DNA from: Patescibacteria group bacterium
GTDB lineage: Bacteria > Patescibacteriota > Minisyncoccia > Portnoybacterales > GWB1-42-6
DNA length: 12,790 nucleotides
Reading direction: 5' to 3'
Assembly (NCBI GenBank): GCA_018818145.1
Contig: JAHIST010000060.1
Coordinates: forward strand, 1-12,790
Part shown: positions 1-5,757 of the stretch, piece by piece
Layout of the letters: every line of letters starts with the position of its first letter
Position numbering within the stretch: the stretch's first letter is position 1
The notes under the pieces: generated by a model
Databases searched by the model: none
What the model was told of the DNA's origin: nothing
Seen by the model: only the letters and a program-made list of their open reading frames with translations
Position numbers and translations under genes: made by a program

Positions 1-1115
1 TGTCCAGGTTCAGATACATATGATACACCCGTTAAGTTTGTAAAACGATAACATTTTTTGTTGGTAATCCGTATATTTTTATTCTTTGCGAATACTCATA
101 AGGAGTGAGTTGTCCGAGCGCCTCGTGAGGTCTGAAGGTGTTCCAAGTATTTTCCCAATTCCTAATGTTCTTTTGCATTTCTGAAAGTATCGAACAAATA
201 TTTCTTTGCTGGTAAAACTCTCTTTCGTCAGCTCCGTGAGATATTTCAACATAGGTGTTTTGCTTAGGATGTCTTGGATAGGTAAAGTAGTGCGGCAGTT
301 TTAGTTCTTTACATAATTTTTCAAATTCCTTCAACCATGGCGCGCCGTTGTCTGTTTGGACTGCTTGGATAGGAAACGGAAAAGAGGCAATACACTCTCT
401 GAGGAACAATGCTCCGTTGCGCGAGGATTCAGACGGATAAACTCTCATCACTTTTCTTTTTCCCAGCACATCAATGGCGGTGAACTGGTAGAGCCTGTGC
501 CCGCCGGCCAGCATGATATGTTTTGTGTCTATTTGGATCATCTGCCCCTCTTGATTTATTCGTAAACCCTTGGGGAATCTGGCTTTTGGCCTTAATGCCG
601 ACTTTTTTCTTTTTGCCGATATTCTCTTATCAATCAGCCCTTTTCTTTTTAATATTCTTCCTACCGTGCTCGGCGACGCAATCAGTCCTTCTCTTTTTAC
701 AATCGCTGCCAGTTTATGCTTTGACCAAGCAGGATATTGTTTTCTTAATTCAACCACTCTTGCGACAACTTGCCACGGGCTGGCCGGCCGCCTTACATTC
801 TTGGGTTTTCTGGAATATTCGTTTAGTCCAATTACTCCGAGCTTCTTAAATCTTTTTAACCATCTATGAAGCGTCATTCTGCCAATGCCGAAGTGCCTGG
901 CGGCAAGAGAAGAATTGCTGCCGTGCGTTCTGTGCCAGTCCAATATCTTGAGCCGATACTTTGCCCGCTCCGTTAATTTATCTGTCAGGAACGCTGAACG
1001 GGCAACAGATATCGCTCCCGGCAGAATTGTGCCGTAGATTGTCATACGGCAACCATTATACTTTCCTTTCATATTTTTCAAGAGCTGGGTGTATCATATC
1101 ATATGGACCAGTACA
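1..1115 (-). mobile_element. IS481-family insertion sequence, complete
   Basis: The two ends form imperfect terminal inverted repeats. Bases 1-30 begin TGTCCAGG and end ATATGATACACCC. Bases 1087-1115, read on the minus strand, begin TGTACTGG and end in the same 13 bases. About 25 of 30 positions match with one gap. The transposase fills the space between, its stop lying 2 bp inside the left repeat. TGT ends and this gene layout fit IS481. Because the window starts at the first IS base, the left flank and any target duplication cannot be seen. The right end stops 5 bp before the -35 box of the next gene. Confidence 0.85.
32..1072 (-). CDS. IS481-like DDE transposase
   Basis: Cut-and-paste type transposase with an integrase core, expected to bind the flanking inverted repeats and catalyse strand transfer. 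Numbering is from a TTG at 1081. Residues about 35-80 are an N-terminal helix-turn-helix region (LAARHFGIGRMTLHRWLKRF). A second helical segment at about 100-150 follows. The rve catalytic domain shows D185 (QIDTKH), D244 (VQTDNGAPW) and E279 (YVEISHG), a DD(35)E spacing usual for IS481/IS3 enzymes. The C-terminal FRPHEALGQLTPYEY is typical of these families. I prefer the ATG at 1072 over the TTG at 1081. The frame is intact with no stop or frameshift, so the element may still be active. Exact subgroup is uncertain. Confidence 0.92.
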   Translation of the reverse strand: MKGKYNGCRMTIYGTILPGAISVARSAFLTDKLTERAKYRLKILDWHRTHGSNSSLAARHFGIGRMTLHRWLKRFKKLGVIGLNEYSRKPKNVRRPASPWQVVARVVELRKQYPAWSKHKLAAIVKREGLIASPSTVGRILKRKGLIDKRISAKRKKSALRPKARFPKGLRINQEGQMIQIDTKHIMLAGGHRLYQFTAIDVLGKRKVMRVYPSESSRNGALFLRECIASFPFPIQAVQTDNGAPWLKEFEKLCKELKLPHYFTYPRHPKQNTYVEISHGADEREFYQQRNICSILSEMQKNIRNWENTWNTFRPHEALGQLTPYEYSQRIKIYGLPTKNVIVLQT

Positions 1116-1120
1116 CGGAG

Positions 1121-1149
1121 TTGACTTTCGAGTACGAAGAAGATACAAT
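1121..1149 (+). promoter_or_regulatory. Sigma70-type promoter of hicBA
   Basis: TTGACT (1121-1126), a 17-bp spacer and TACAAT (1144-1149). The expected start of transcription, about 7 bases after the -10, lies at 1155-1157, next to the hicB ATG at 1158. The message should therefore be leaderless or nearly so. The promoter lies outside the IS, whose last base is 1115. Confidence 0.7.
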
Positions 1150-1157
1150 AAAATTGT

Positions 1158-1430
1158 ATGAGCAAAATAGAATTTCCATTCCCAATATTTATTACTAAAG
1201 AAGGAAAGTGGTTTGTAGCTGCTTGTCCGATTTTAGGTATTGCTACTCAAGGAAAAACAGAAGAAGAAGTAAAAGAAAATATAGAAGACTTAATTAAGGA
1301 ATACCTAAAGGACCCTAATACTCTCAAGCCCAAATTAAAAGAACTTTCTTTCTCCTCTTTAAGTTATATCTCAGTAAAGATTTCAAAGTCTCTTTTGTAT
1401 GGCAAAACTCCGGCCCCTGCCTCAAAGTGA
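1158..1430 (+). CDS. hicB: HicB-like antitoxin
   Basis: Small protein (90 residues) that should neutralise the HicA RNase encoded just downstream. Residues 5-50 have the HicB partial RNase H fold pattern: FPIFITKEGKWFVAACPILGIATQGKTEE followed by a helix (EVKENIEDLIKEYL). No ribbon-helix-helix or helix-turn-helix can be seen in the C-terminal 35 residues, so this may be the short form lacking a DNA-binding domain. If so, autoregulation would need another route. The gene overlaps hicA by 32 bp, which suggests coupled translation. No Shine-Dalgarno precedes the ATG; translation is probably leaderless. The antitoxin-first order occurs in many hicBA loci. Confidence 0.78.
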   Translation: MSKIEFPFPIFITKEGKWFVAACPILGIATQGKTEEEVKENIEDLIKEYLKDPNTLKPKLKELSFSSLSYISVKISKSLLYGKTPAPASK

Positions 1431-1620
1431 AGTAATCAAAATCCTCAGCAAGAATGGTTTTCAACAAGTGAGGGCAGGGAAGCATCTCGCTTTTAAGAAA
1501 TTCCTACCGGACAGCAGGGTTTTAACTACTTGGATTCCTCATCATAAAGAGATAAGTGTTTTTGTTATCCAATATATCATCAAACAAACAGAAAAAACCC
1601 GAAAAGAATTTGAAGTTTAA
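1399..1620 (+). CDS. hicA: HicA-like mRNA interferase toxin
   Basis: Small basic protein (73 residues) of the dsRBD-like HicA/YcfA family, which cleaves mRNA independently of ribosomes. It has the family pattern: LPQSEVIKILSKNGF helix, then VRAGKHLAFKK with the expected catalytic histidine (H29), then VLTTWIPHHKEISVFVIQYIIKQ. The usual glycine-serine before the histidine is glycine-lysine here. Length is normal for HicA. It starts within hicB in another frame with no clear Shine-Dalgarno, so expression probably depends on translation of hicB. Its position beside an IS suggests an accessory, mobile locus. Confidence 0.8.
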   Translation: MAKLRPLPQSEVIKILSKNGFQQVRAGKHLAFKKFLPDSRVLTTWIPHHKEISVFVIQYIIKQTEKTRKEFEV

Positions 1621-1644
1621 TGTTCTTTAAAAGTTGCCCCCTTA

Positions 1645-1671
1645 CTTACTCAATGGTTCAGTTGGAGTAAG
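1645..1671 (+). other. Small hairpin downstream of hicA
   Basis: CTTACTC (1645-1651) pairs with GAGTAAG (1665-1671), a 7-bp stem. A T-run begins only 8 bases later (1679), so it is at best a weak terminator for hicBA. The rest of 1621-1755 is AT-rich with no recognisable gene. Confidence 0.3.
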
Positions 1672-1771
1672 ATTTGACTTTTTTGATTGATTTTTTAATT
1701 TTTCTTAAAAGAGCTGGGCATATGGGGTAAAGTTTGTACATAAAAAACTGAAGAAAGGAGGGGAAAGAAAA

Positions 1772-1966
1772 ATGAACGAGAGGAGAGACGATGGAAAGAA
1801 AAAAATAAATGACACATTCTCGTCTTATTTGCGAGTACCAGAGGATAATTTTATTTTGAAAAGAGAAGATATTCATCCCTACTGTAGAGTTCCCCGTGAT
1901 TTTGATGAGAAAAAGGTAACGAAAAAGCCAAGTTTTTTTAAAAAGCTTTATCACACCTTCTTCTAA
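1772..1966 (+). CDS. Hypothetical small basic protein (64 aa)
   Basis: Not recognised. I call it a gene because AAAGGAGGGG (1754-1763) lies 8 bp before the ATG and a strong intrinsic terminator follows 17 bp after the stop. The protein is charged (RRDDGKKK near the start, KREDIH in the middle, VTKKPSFFKKLYHTFF at the end). It has no signal peptide or membrane segment. The C-terminal lysine/phenylalanine-rich stretch could be an amphipathic helix. It lies between hicBA and the DUF5680 gene in what looks like accessory DNA. I saw no convincing promoter directly upstream. A chance ORF remains possible. Confidence 0.5.
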   Translation: MNERRDDGKKKINDTFSSYLRVPEDNFILKREDIHPYCRVPRDFDEKKVTKKPSFFKKLYHTFF

Positions 1967-1983
1967 GAGGAGCCGAAAAAGAG

Positions 1984-2016
1984 GGACGTGCACATTTTTA
2001 TGTCACGTCCTTTTTT
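1984..2016 (+). terminator. Intrinsic terminator after the 64-aa gene
   Basis: GGACGTG (1984-1990) pairs with CACGTCC (2004-2010); three further pairs (ACA/TGT) follow after a one-base bulge. TTTTTTATTT follows at once. Confidence 0.85.
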
Positions 2017-2053
2017 ATTTTCTCATTTCCTCCACCGCTTCATTCAGCATCTG
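2011..2053. repeat. 43-bp direct repeat, copy 1 (remnant mfd 3' end)
   Basis: Matches 2771-2813 at 42 of 43 positions; the one difference is C at 2022 against T at 2782. On the minus strand it encodes QMLNEAVEEMRK and a stop, the last residues of Mfd with K changed to R. The preceding codons here read L-F-I where mfd has L-Y-M. It is therefore a remnant or duplicate of an mfd 3' end, 760 bp from the intact one. Confidence 0.85.
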
Positions 2054-2074
2054 GATGAAGAGTTCAAAATGCGA

Positions 2075-2113
2075 CTATTAGGGTTTAATATTAACTTATC
2101 CATTAGGGCTTAA
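2075..2113. repeat. Paired operator-like direct repeat
   Basis: CTATTAGGGTTTAA (2075-2088) and CCATTAGGGCTTAA (2100-2113) match at 12 of 14 positions and are 25 bp apart. They lie upstream of the -35 box of the DUF5680 gene. A regulator site is possible but unproven. Confidence 0.3.
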
Positions 2114-2139
2114 ACTGGAAAAAAGAGACGAGACAAACC

Positions 2140-2168
2140 TTGACTTGTTATCAGTTTTTCTTTATATA
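2140..2168 (+). promoter_or_regulatory. Probable promoter of the DUF5680 gene
   Basis: TTGACT (2140-2145), 17 bp, then TATATA (2163-2168) in an AT-rich TATATATAAA stretch. This leaves a leader of about 45 nt ending in a strong Shine-Dalgarno, AAAGGAGGG (2205-2213), 7 bp before the ATG. Confidence 0.55.
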
Positions 2169-2220
2169 TAAACATATATAGTCGGGGCTTAGTTCATAAA
2201 ACTAAAAGGAGGGAAGGGCT

Positions 2221-2718
2221 ATGGATGGGAAGCAGAGAGAAGTTTTGGCGCGTTTTCTTGTCGAGGCGAAGAAAAAAACCTATGCCAGCGGGGCGAAGGG
2301 GGCAAAACTATTGATGGACGGCGAAGAGTTTAGGTTTGAAGGCGCCGAGTTTACGTATTGGGATACGCATCGGGGCTTTAATCCGTTTATCGGCAATGAA
2401 ATTGTTGAATCTCATAATGTCAGCATAACCTGGGGGATGAACTATTATGGCAGATTGGAAGTTGCCGACAAAGGGTGGGCTGCGAATAATGTAGAAAAAG
2501 TTTATAAGTTTTTGAAATCTGTATTGCTCTTGGTCAGCGCTAAATTCCCATTTAGAGGACCAACTCGGTATACCGATTCAAGCGGGGAATGGGTGTACGA
2601 GAATGAATTAGAGCCAGGAAGCAATATCGAACATTTTTGCGGCGAGGAACGCATCTATTTTAAAGGAGTATTGGTTTATAAATGCGAGTTTCATGGAGGG
2701 TGCGTTAAGGGAAAATAA
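2221..2718 (+). CDS. DUF5680 domain-containing protein
   Basis: Cytosolic protein of 165 residues made of one DUF5680 domain; its function is unknown. Family hallmarks run in order: FLVEAKKKTYASG (residues 12-24), the FEGAEFTYWDTHRGFNPFIGNEIV segment (40-63), WGMNYYG (72-78), a helix with FLKSVLL (97-103), PFRGPTRYTD, and a C-terminal EHFCGEERIYFKGVLVYKCEFHGG block. Length is normal for the single-domain form; other members carry an N-terminal XRE helix-turn-helix, which is absent. It has its own promoter, strong Shine-Dalgarno and terminator. It sits alone between two copies of the mfd 3' end, which suggests acquisition as a small insert. Confidence 0.85.
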   Translation: MDGKQREVLARFLVEAKKKTYASGAKGAKLLMDGEEFRFEGAEFTYWDTHRGFNPFIGNEIVESHNVSITWGMNYYGRLEVADKGWAANNVEKVYKFLKSVLLLVSAKFPFRGPTRYTDSSGEWVYENELEPGSNIEHFCGEERIYFKGVLVYKCEFHGGCVKGK

Positions 2719-2735
2719 ACACCAATAAGTCTATT

Positions 2736-2776
2736 GTCTGTGGAATCCAAAAGAATGGAAACCACAGACTTTTTTT
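2736..2776 (+). terminator. Intrinsic terminator after the DUF5680 gene
   Basis: GTCTGTGG (2736-2743) pairs perfectly with CCACAGAC (2762-2769), with an inner TCC/GGA pairing, followed by seven T. It abuts the mfd stop on the opposite strand, so the two genes converge. Confidence 0.85.
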
Positions 2777-2813
2777 ATTTTTTCATTTCCTCCACCGCTT
2801 CATTCAGCATCTG
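2771..2813. repeat. 43-bp direct repeat, copy 2 (intact mfd 3' end)
   Basis: Second copy of the repeat at 2011-2053. It includes the mfd stop codon, the last 12 codons of mfd and the TTTTTTATTT tract after the stop. Confidence 0.85.
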
Positions 2814-4901
2814 CATATACAAATTTAAGCCAACGGCGTTGATGGGGCCTGATTGCTCGCGGCCCAAGATGTTGCCTGCACCGCGGATTTCTAAATCGCG
2901 CAGGGCGATTTGGTAGCCGGAACCCAGCGCTTCAGCTTCTTTGAGGGCTTGCAATCTTTGACTCGCTTCGTCGGTTAAATGTTTGGCGTTATATAAAAAG
3001 TACGCGTATGCCTGCTGGTGCGAACGGCCGATGCGGCCGCGGATTTGATAGGCCTGCGCTAAGCCAAGTCGTGTGGCATTGGCCACAATCAAGGTATTGA
3101 CATTGGGGAAATCAAGGCCGTTTTCAATGATTGTGGTGGCGACCAGAACGTTTATTTCGCCCGTCCCAAAATCAGACATAATTTTGACCAATTGTTTTTC
3201 AGGCAGCCGGCCGTGGATAGCGGCGATTTTAATTTTATGTTTCTTTTTTGTCATCCTGACACCGCCGTAGGCGGGGGAAGGATCTCTCGCGTATGCGAGA
3301 TTTTTTTGCCCGCATTCGCGGGAGATCCTTCGCCCCGCTTCGCGGGACTCAAAATGACATTGACTGCGCGAGGGGTGAAAAAACATTTTTTGAATTTGTT
3401 TGGCAGCCAATTCAATTGTTTCTACACGATTGTGCAAATAATAAACCTGTCCGTCGCGTTTGAGCTCTCGCTCAATTGTTTCTTTTATAACTTGCATGTT
3501 GAAGGGCTGGATAAAAGTTTTTATCGGCAAACGGCCGGGCGGCGGAGTATTGATAATAGAAATGTCGCGCAGTCCCGACAGGGTTAAATGCATGGTTCGC
3601 GGTATGGGCGTGGCGGTTAAGCTTAAAATATCCGCCTCTGTTCTTAGCGCTTTGAATTTTTCTTTCTGTCTGACGCCAAATCGCTGCTCCTCGTCAATAA
3701 TGGCCAGCCCCAGATTTTTGAAAACAATATCTTTGGAAAGCAGGCGATGGGTGCCGATTATAATGTCAATTTTACCCTCGGTTGCGCCTTTGATTATTTT
3801 TTTCTGCTCTTTTTTATTTTGCAGCCTTGTCAGCAATGCCAGGCGCACCGGAAATTTGCCGAGCCTCTTTTCAAAATTCTGATAATGCTGGTTGGCTAAA
3901 ATCGTGGTTGGGGCCAGCAGCGCCACTTGTTTGCCGGCCAGCATTGCCTTGAAGGCTGCCCGCAGTGCCACTTCGGTTTTGCCAAAGCCCACATCGCCGC
4001 AGATTAGCCGGTCCATTGGCTTTGGCGATTCCATGTCTTTTTTCACTTGCGCAATGGCAGCCGCCTGGTCGTCGGTTTCCACAAATTGAAAATCAGCCTC
4101 TAGCTCTTTTTGCAGATGGTCGTCTTGGCTGTATTGGAAGCCGCGCAAAGCGGCTCGGTGGGCGTAAAGGGATAAAAGTTCCTGCGTCAGAGCGATGGCG
4201 TTTTCTTTGGCCTGGCGTTTGGTTTTAAACCACAGCGTGCCGCCCAGGCGGTGCACGATCGGTTTTTCAAAACCAATGTAGCGGGAAAGTTTCTCTTCCA
4301 GATTAAGCGGTACATAGAGCCGGTCGCCTTTGGCGTATTCTAAGACGAAAAACTTGTCGTGACTTTGTTCGGTCGGCAACTCCGTGGAAATTTCGCCGCC
4401 GGGCTGTTGCGCAAATCCCAAAAACACGCCGATGCCGTGGTCCAGATGGACCAAAAAATCATTTGGTTTTAAATTATAAAGCAGGTCTTGCGGCTGGCGC
4501 GTTTTTAGTTCTCGCTCAATCGCTTTTTTGCTTCTGGTTATTTCAACCGGCAGATGTTTAATTTGCTCAATTTTATTGCCGGAAAATTCCAGCCGCCAGG
4601 CTTGCGGCGAGTTGATCGGGAAAATATCCAAAATTCCGCCCCGTTGCGCAAAATCGCCCGGTGCCCCCAGAGTCTGGACTTTGTTGTATCCAAATTCCGT
4701 GATTTTGCGCAAGACTTCATAGAGATTGGCGCGCAAATCTTTTTCAAGAAAGAGCGTATTGTCTTTCCACCAGATTTGGCTGCGAGCCGCGTTTTTTATT
4801 TTGTCGTAATTTTGGGAATACCAAGCCAGCTCCCGTTCCAAAAAATAGGGATTGGCGCTGACAATCAATATTTCATTAAGTTGATGATTATTTTTTTCCA
4901 T
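2775..4901 (-). CDS. mfd: Transcription-repair coupling factor Mfd, reduced form
   Basis: Mfd is a DNA translocase that removes RNA polymerase stalled at lesions and recruits UvrA. Numbering is from a TTG at 4910; I prefer the ATG at 4901. Residues about 50-120 match part of the UvrB-like module (GDFAQRGGILDIFP). Residues 150-212 match the polymerase-interacting domain (VHLDHGIG, EYAKGDRLYVP). The translocase shows Walker A GDVGFGKT (305-312), DEEQ (406-409; usually DEEH), SLTATPIPRT (430-439), QIRGRIGRS (622-630) and the TRG-type EIRGAGNILGREQ (674-686). Family members have about 1,100 residues; this has about 710. It lacks most of the N-terminal domains, the segment between UvrB module and polymerase domain, and the C-terminal D7 autoinhibitory domain. 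Residues about 511-556 are repeat-derived. An in-frame stop at about 4937 rules out a simple upstream extension. Confidence 0.93.
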   Translation of the reverse strand: MEKNNHQLNEILIVSANPYFLERELAWYSQNYDKIKNAARSQIWWKDNTLFLEKDLRANLYEVLRKITEFGYNKVQTLGAPGDFAQRGGILDIFPINSPQAWRLEFSGNKIEQIKHLPVEITRSKKAIERELKTRQPQDLLYNLKPNDFLVHLDHGIGVFLGFAQQPGGEISTELPTEQSHDKFFVLEYAKGDRLYVPLNLEEKLSRYIGFEKPIVHRLGGTLWFKTKRQAKENAIALTQELLSLYAHRAALRGFQYSQDDHLQKELEADFQFVETDDQAAAIAQVKKDMESPKPMDRLICGDVGFGKTEVALRAAFKAMLAGKQVALLAPTTILANQHYQNFEKRLGKFPVRLALLTRLQNKKEQKKIIKGATEGKIDIIIGTHRLLSKDIVFKNLGLAIIDEEQRFGVRQKEKFKALRTEADILSLTATPIPRTMHLTLSGLRDISIINTPPPGRLPIKTFIQPFNMQVIKETIERELKRDGQVYYLHNRVETIELAAKQIQKMFFHPSRSQCHFESREAGRRISRECGQKNLAYARDPSPAYGGVRMTKKKHKIKIAAIHGRLPEKQLVKIMSDFGTGEINVLVATTIIENGLDFPNVNTLIVANATRLGLAQAYQIRGRIGRSHQQAYAYFLYNAKHLTDEASQRLQALKEAEALGSGYQIALRDLEIRGAGNILGREQSGPINAVGLNLYMQMLNEAVEEMKK
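3249..3359. repeat. Palindromic repeat inserted in frame in mfd
   Basis: A 111-bp segment (37 codons) bounded by TGTCAT and ATGACA. It holds the inverted pair GAAGGATCTC / GAGATCCTTC and four small stem-loops of the types CGCGTATGCG and CCCGCATTCGCGGG. On the mfd strand it reads CHFESREAGRRIS...RDPSPAYGGVRMT, the arginine/serine-rich translation typical of dispersed palindromic repeats. It interrupts helicase domain 2 between KQIQKM and IAAIHGRL, which are normally a few residues apart. The exact edges are estimates. Confidence 0.75.
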
Positions 4902-4910
4902 AATGGGCAA

Positions 4911-5041
4911 ACCCCCGTACCTAATCTGGATTTTTTAAATATGTCTTTGATTCTTTTTTTGTTGATTAAATAATAGAAATAATTGGCTCTTTAATAGATA
5001 TTTTTTGAGCCTATGGCTCTATCCAGATTAGGTGTGGGGGT
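4911..5041. mobile_element. MITE-like element with 21-bp inverted repeats
   Basis: Bases 4911-4931 and the reverse complement of 5021-5041 match at 19 of 21 positions (ACCCCC..ACCTAATCTGGAT). The 89-bp interior is AT-rich without an ORF, so the element would have to be moved by an enzyme encoded elsewhere. No clear target duplication is visible. Its left end is 9 bp from the preferred mfd start and touches the alternative TTG. Confidence 0.6.
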
Positions 5042-5083
5042 AAATGCCAAAACCCCAATTTTTAAAAAATAGGGGAGGGGCTT

Positions 5084-5194
5084 GCCCTGTTAGAAGTTCA
5101 GTCCTGTTATAGGAGAAAGCTATATTATAAGCGATTTCGCCTAACGGCTTTTTATGCCGATTAAGCCCTTCTGTTTAGAAACTTCTAACGGGGC
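5084..5194. repeat. CTTG-flanked inverted-repeat element, copy 1
   Basis: 111 bp. Ends GCCCTGTTAGAAGTT and AACTTCTAACGGGGC form a 15-bp near-perfect inverted repeat. The core holds AAGCGATTTCGCC and ACGGCTT. CTTG stands at both edges (5081-5084 and 5194-5197). Confidence 0.8.
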
Positions 5195-5196
5195 TT

Positions 5197-5307
5197 GCCC
5201 TGTTAGAAGTTCAGTCCTGTTATAGGAGAAAGCTATATTATAAGCGATTTCGCCTAACGGCTTTCTTTATAGATTATGCCTTTCTGTTTGGAAACTTCTA
5301 ACAGGGC
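5197..5307. repeat. CTTG-flanked inverted-repeat element, copy 2
   Basis: 111 bp, joined to copy 1 by only TT. The first two thirds are identical to copy 1; the last third has diverged except for the terminal repeat AACTTCTAACAGGGC. Confidence 0.8.
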
Positions 5308-5309
5308 TT

Positions 5310-5443
5310 GACCCCGTTAGAAGTTCGGCTAATCTGCGTGGTAGCACTATGCTTGTAAGCGATTTCGCCTGCCTGCCGGCAGGCAGGCCCTTCGGCTAAT
5401 GTCTTCGTCAATATCAAGCGTGTTTGAAAACTTCTAACGGGGC
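5310..5443. repeat. CTTG-flanked inverted-repeat element, copy 3
   Basis: 134 bp, again separated from copy 2 by TT. The ends and AAGCGATTTCGCC core are conserved, but the left half is diverged. A perfect 22-bp palindrome (5367-5388, half-site GCCTGCCTGCC) interrupts the core. The right edge is the first base before the -35 box of the promoter at 5444. Confidence 0.75.
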
Positions 5444-5473
5444 TTGACACTATTATTTTGTTTCAAGTATAAT
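5444..5473 (+). promoter_or_regulatory. Full-consensus sigma70 promoter
   Basis: TTGACA (5444-5449), an 18-bp spacer and TATAAT (5468-5473): both hexamers match consensus at 6 of 6. The TTG of the -35 comes from the junction of repeat copy 3. No plus-strand protein gene follows for 3.3 kb; the transcript is the RNA at about 5480-5730. Confidence 0.85.
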
Positions 5474-5479
5474 ACGCTA

Positions 5480-5730
5480 TTCTGAAAAAATAAAGGGTTT
5501 TTGCCCAATATCCTATCTGCGAGTGGTGAAAGTTTGGACAATCCCTCCTACGTTCCAAACAAGTAGCCGCAAGCTCCGTCCGCCAGGTCGGGGGTTTCAT
5601 CCCGCAATTTGCGGGGTGGAGCATTGGGGGGATTCCGCATTTGCGGAGTTTTCTCCGACGCTCGTAGGTGGGATATTGGGCAAAATTTCCGCGCAAATTA
5701 AAATCTCGCCATTTTGAGGCGAGATTTTTA
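5480..5730 (+). ncRNA. Structured non-coding RNA, unclassified
   Basis: A transcript of about 250 nt is bounded by a consensus promoter and an intrinsic terminator. Bases 5499-5523 pair with 5661-5685 in an uninterrupted 25-bp helix. Three of these pairs are G-U, which form only in the plus-strand RNA. Inside are GTTTGGA/TCCAAAC (5532-5538 with 5554-5560), GCTCC/GGAGC (5573-5577 with 5618-5622), and hairpins CCCGCA/TGCGGG (5601-5614) and TCCGCA/TGCGGA (5634-5646). The loop AATCCCTCC (5540-5548) can pair with GGGGGGATT (5626-5634), a possible pseudoknot. I see no hallmarks of RNase P RNA, tmRNA or SRP RNA. Size and a long closing stem leave 6S RNA possible. A dispersed repeat containing this sequence is the main alternative. 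Confidence 0.6.
5701..5729. terminator. Terminator, probably bidirectional
   Basis: AAATCTCGCC (5701-5710) pairs with GGCGAGATTT (5718-5727), with a T-run on the plus strand. Read on the minus strand it is followed by TTTTAATTT. It can therefore end both the plus-strand RNA and the membrane-protein gene that stops at 5758. Confidence 0.8.
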
Positions 5731-5757
5731 GGTTTAGAAAAAGATTAGCTTTCTGTT

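Noticed and set aside
1658..1993. 111-aa minus-strand ORF
   Set aside because: It overlaps the 64-aa plus-strand gene that has the strong Shine-Dalgarno, and it starts inside the terminator hairpin. Its hydrophobic look follows from the AT-rich antisense.
5463..5717. Overlapping ORFs on both strands (64 aa plus, 77 aa minus)
   Set aside because: No family resemblance or Shine-Dalgarno. They lie in palindromic sequence that folds as RNA and is framed by promoter and terminator.
5474..5735. RNase P RNA, tmRNA or SRP RNA
   Set aside because: None of their hallmark sequences can be seen, such as the conserved RNase P core, the tmRNA start and tag frame, or the SRP GGAAG-type tip.
4911..5757. 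Missing 5' part of mfd hidden upstream
   Set aside because: The mfd frame meets a stop near 4937. The stretch to 5757 is repeats and the RNA unit in all frames.
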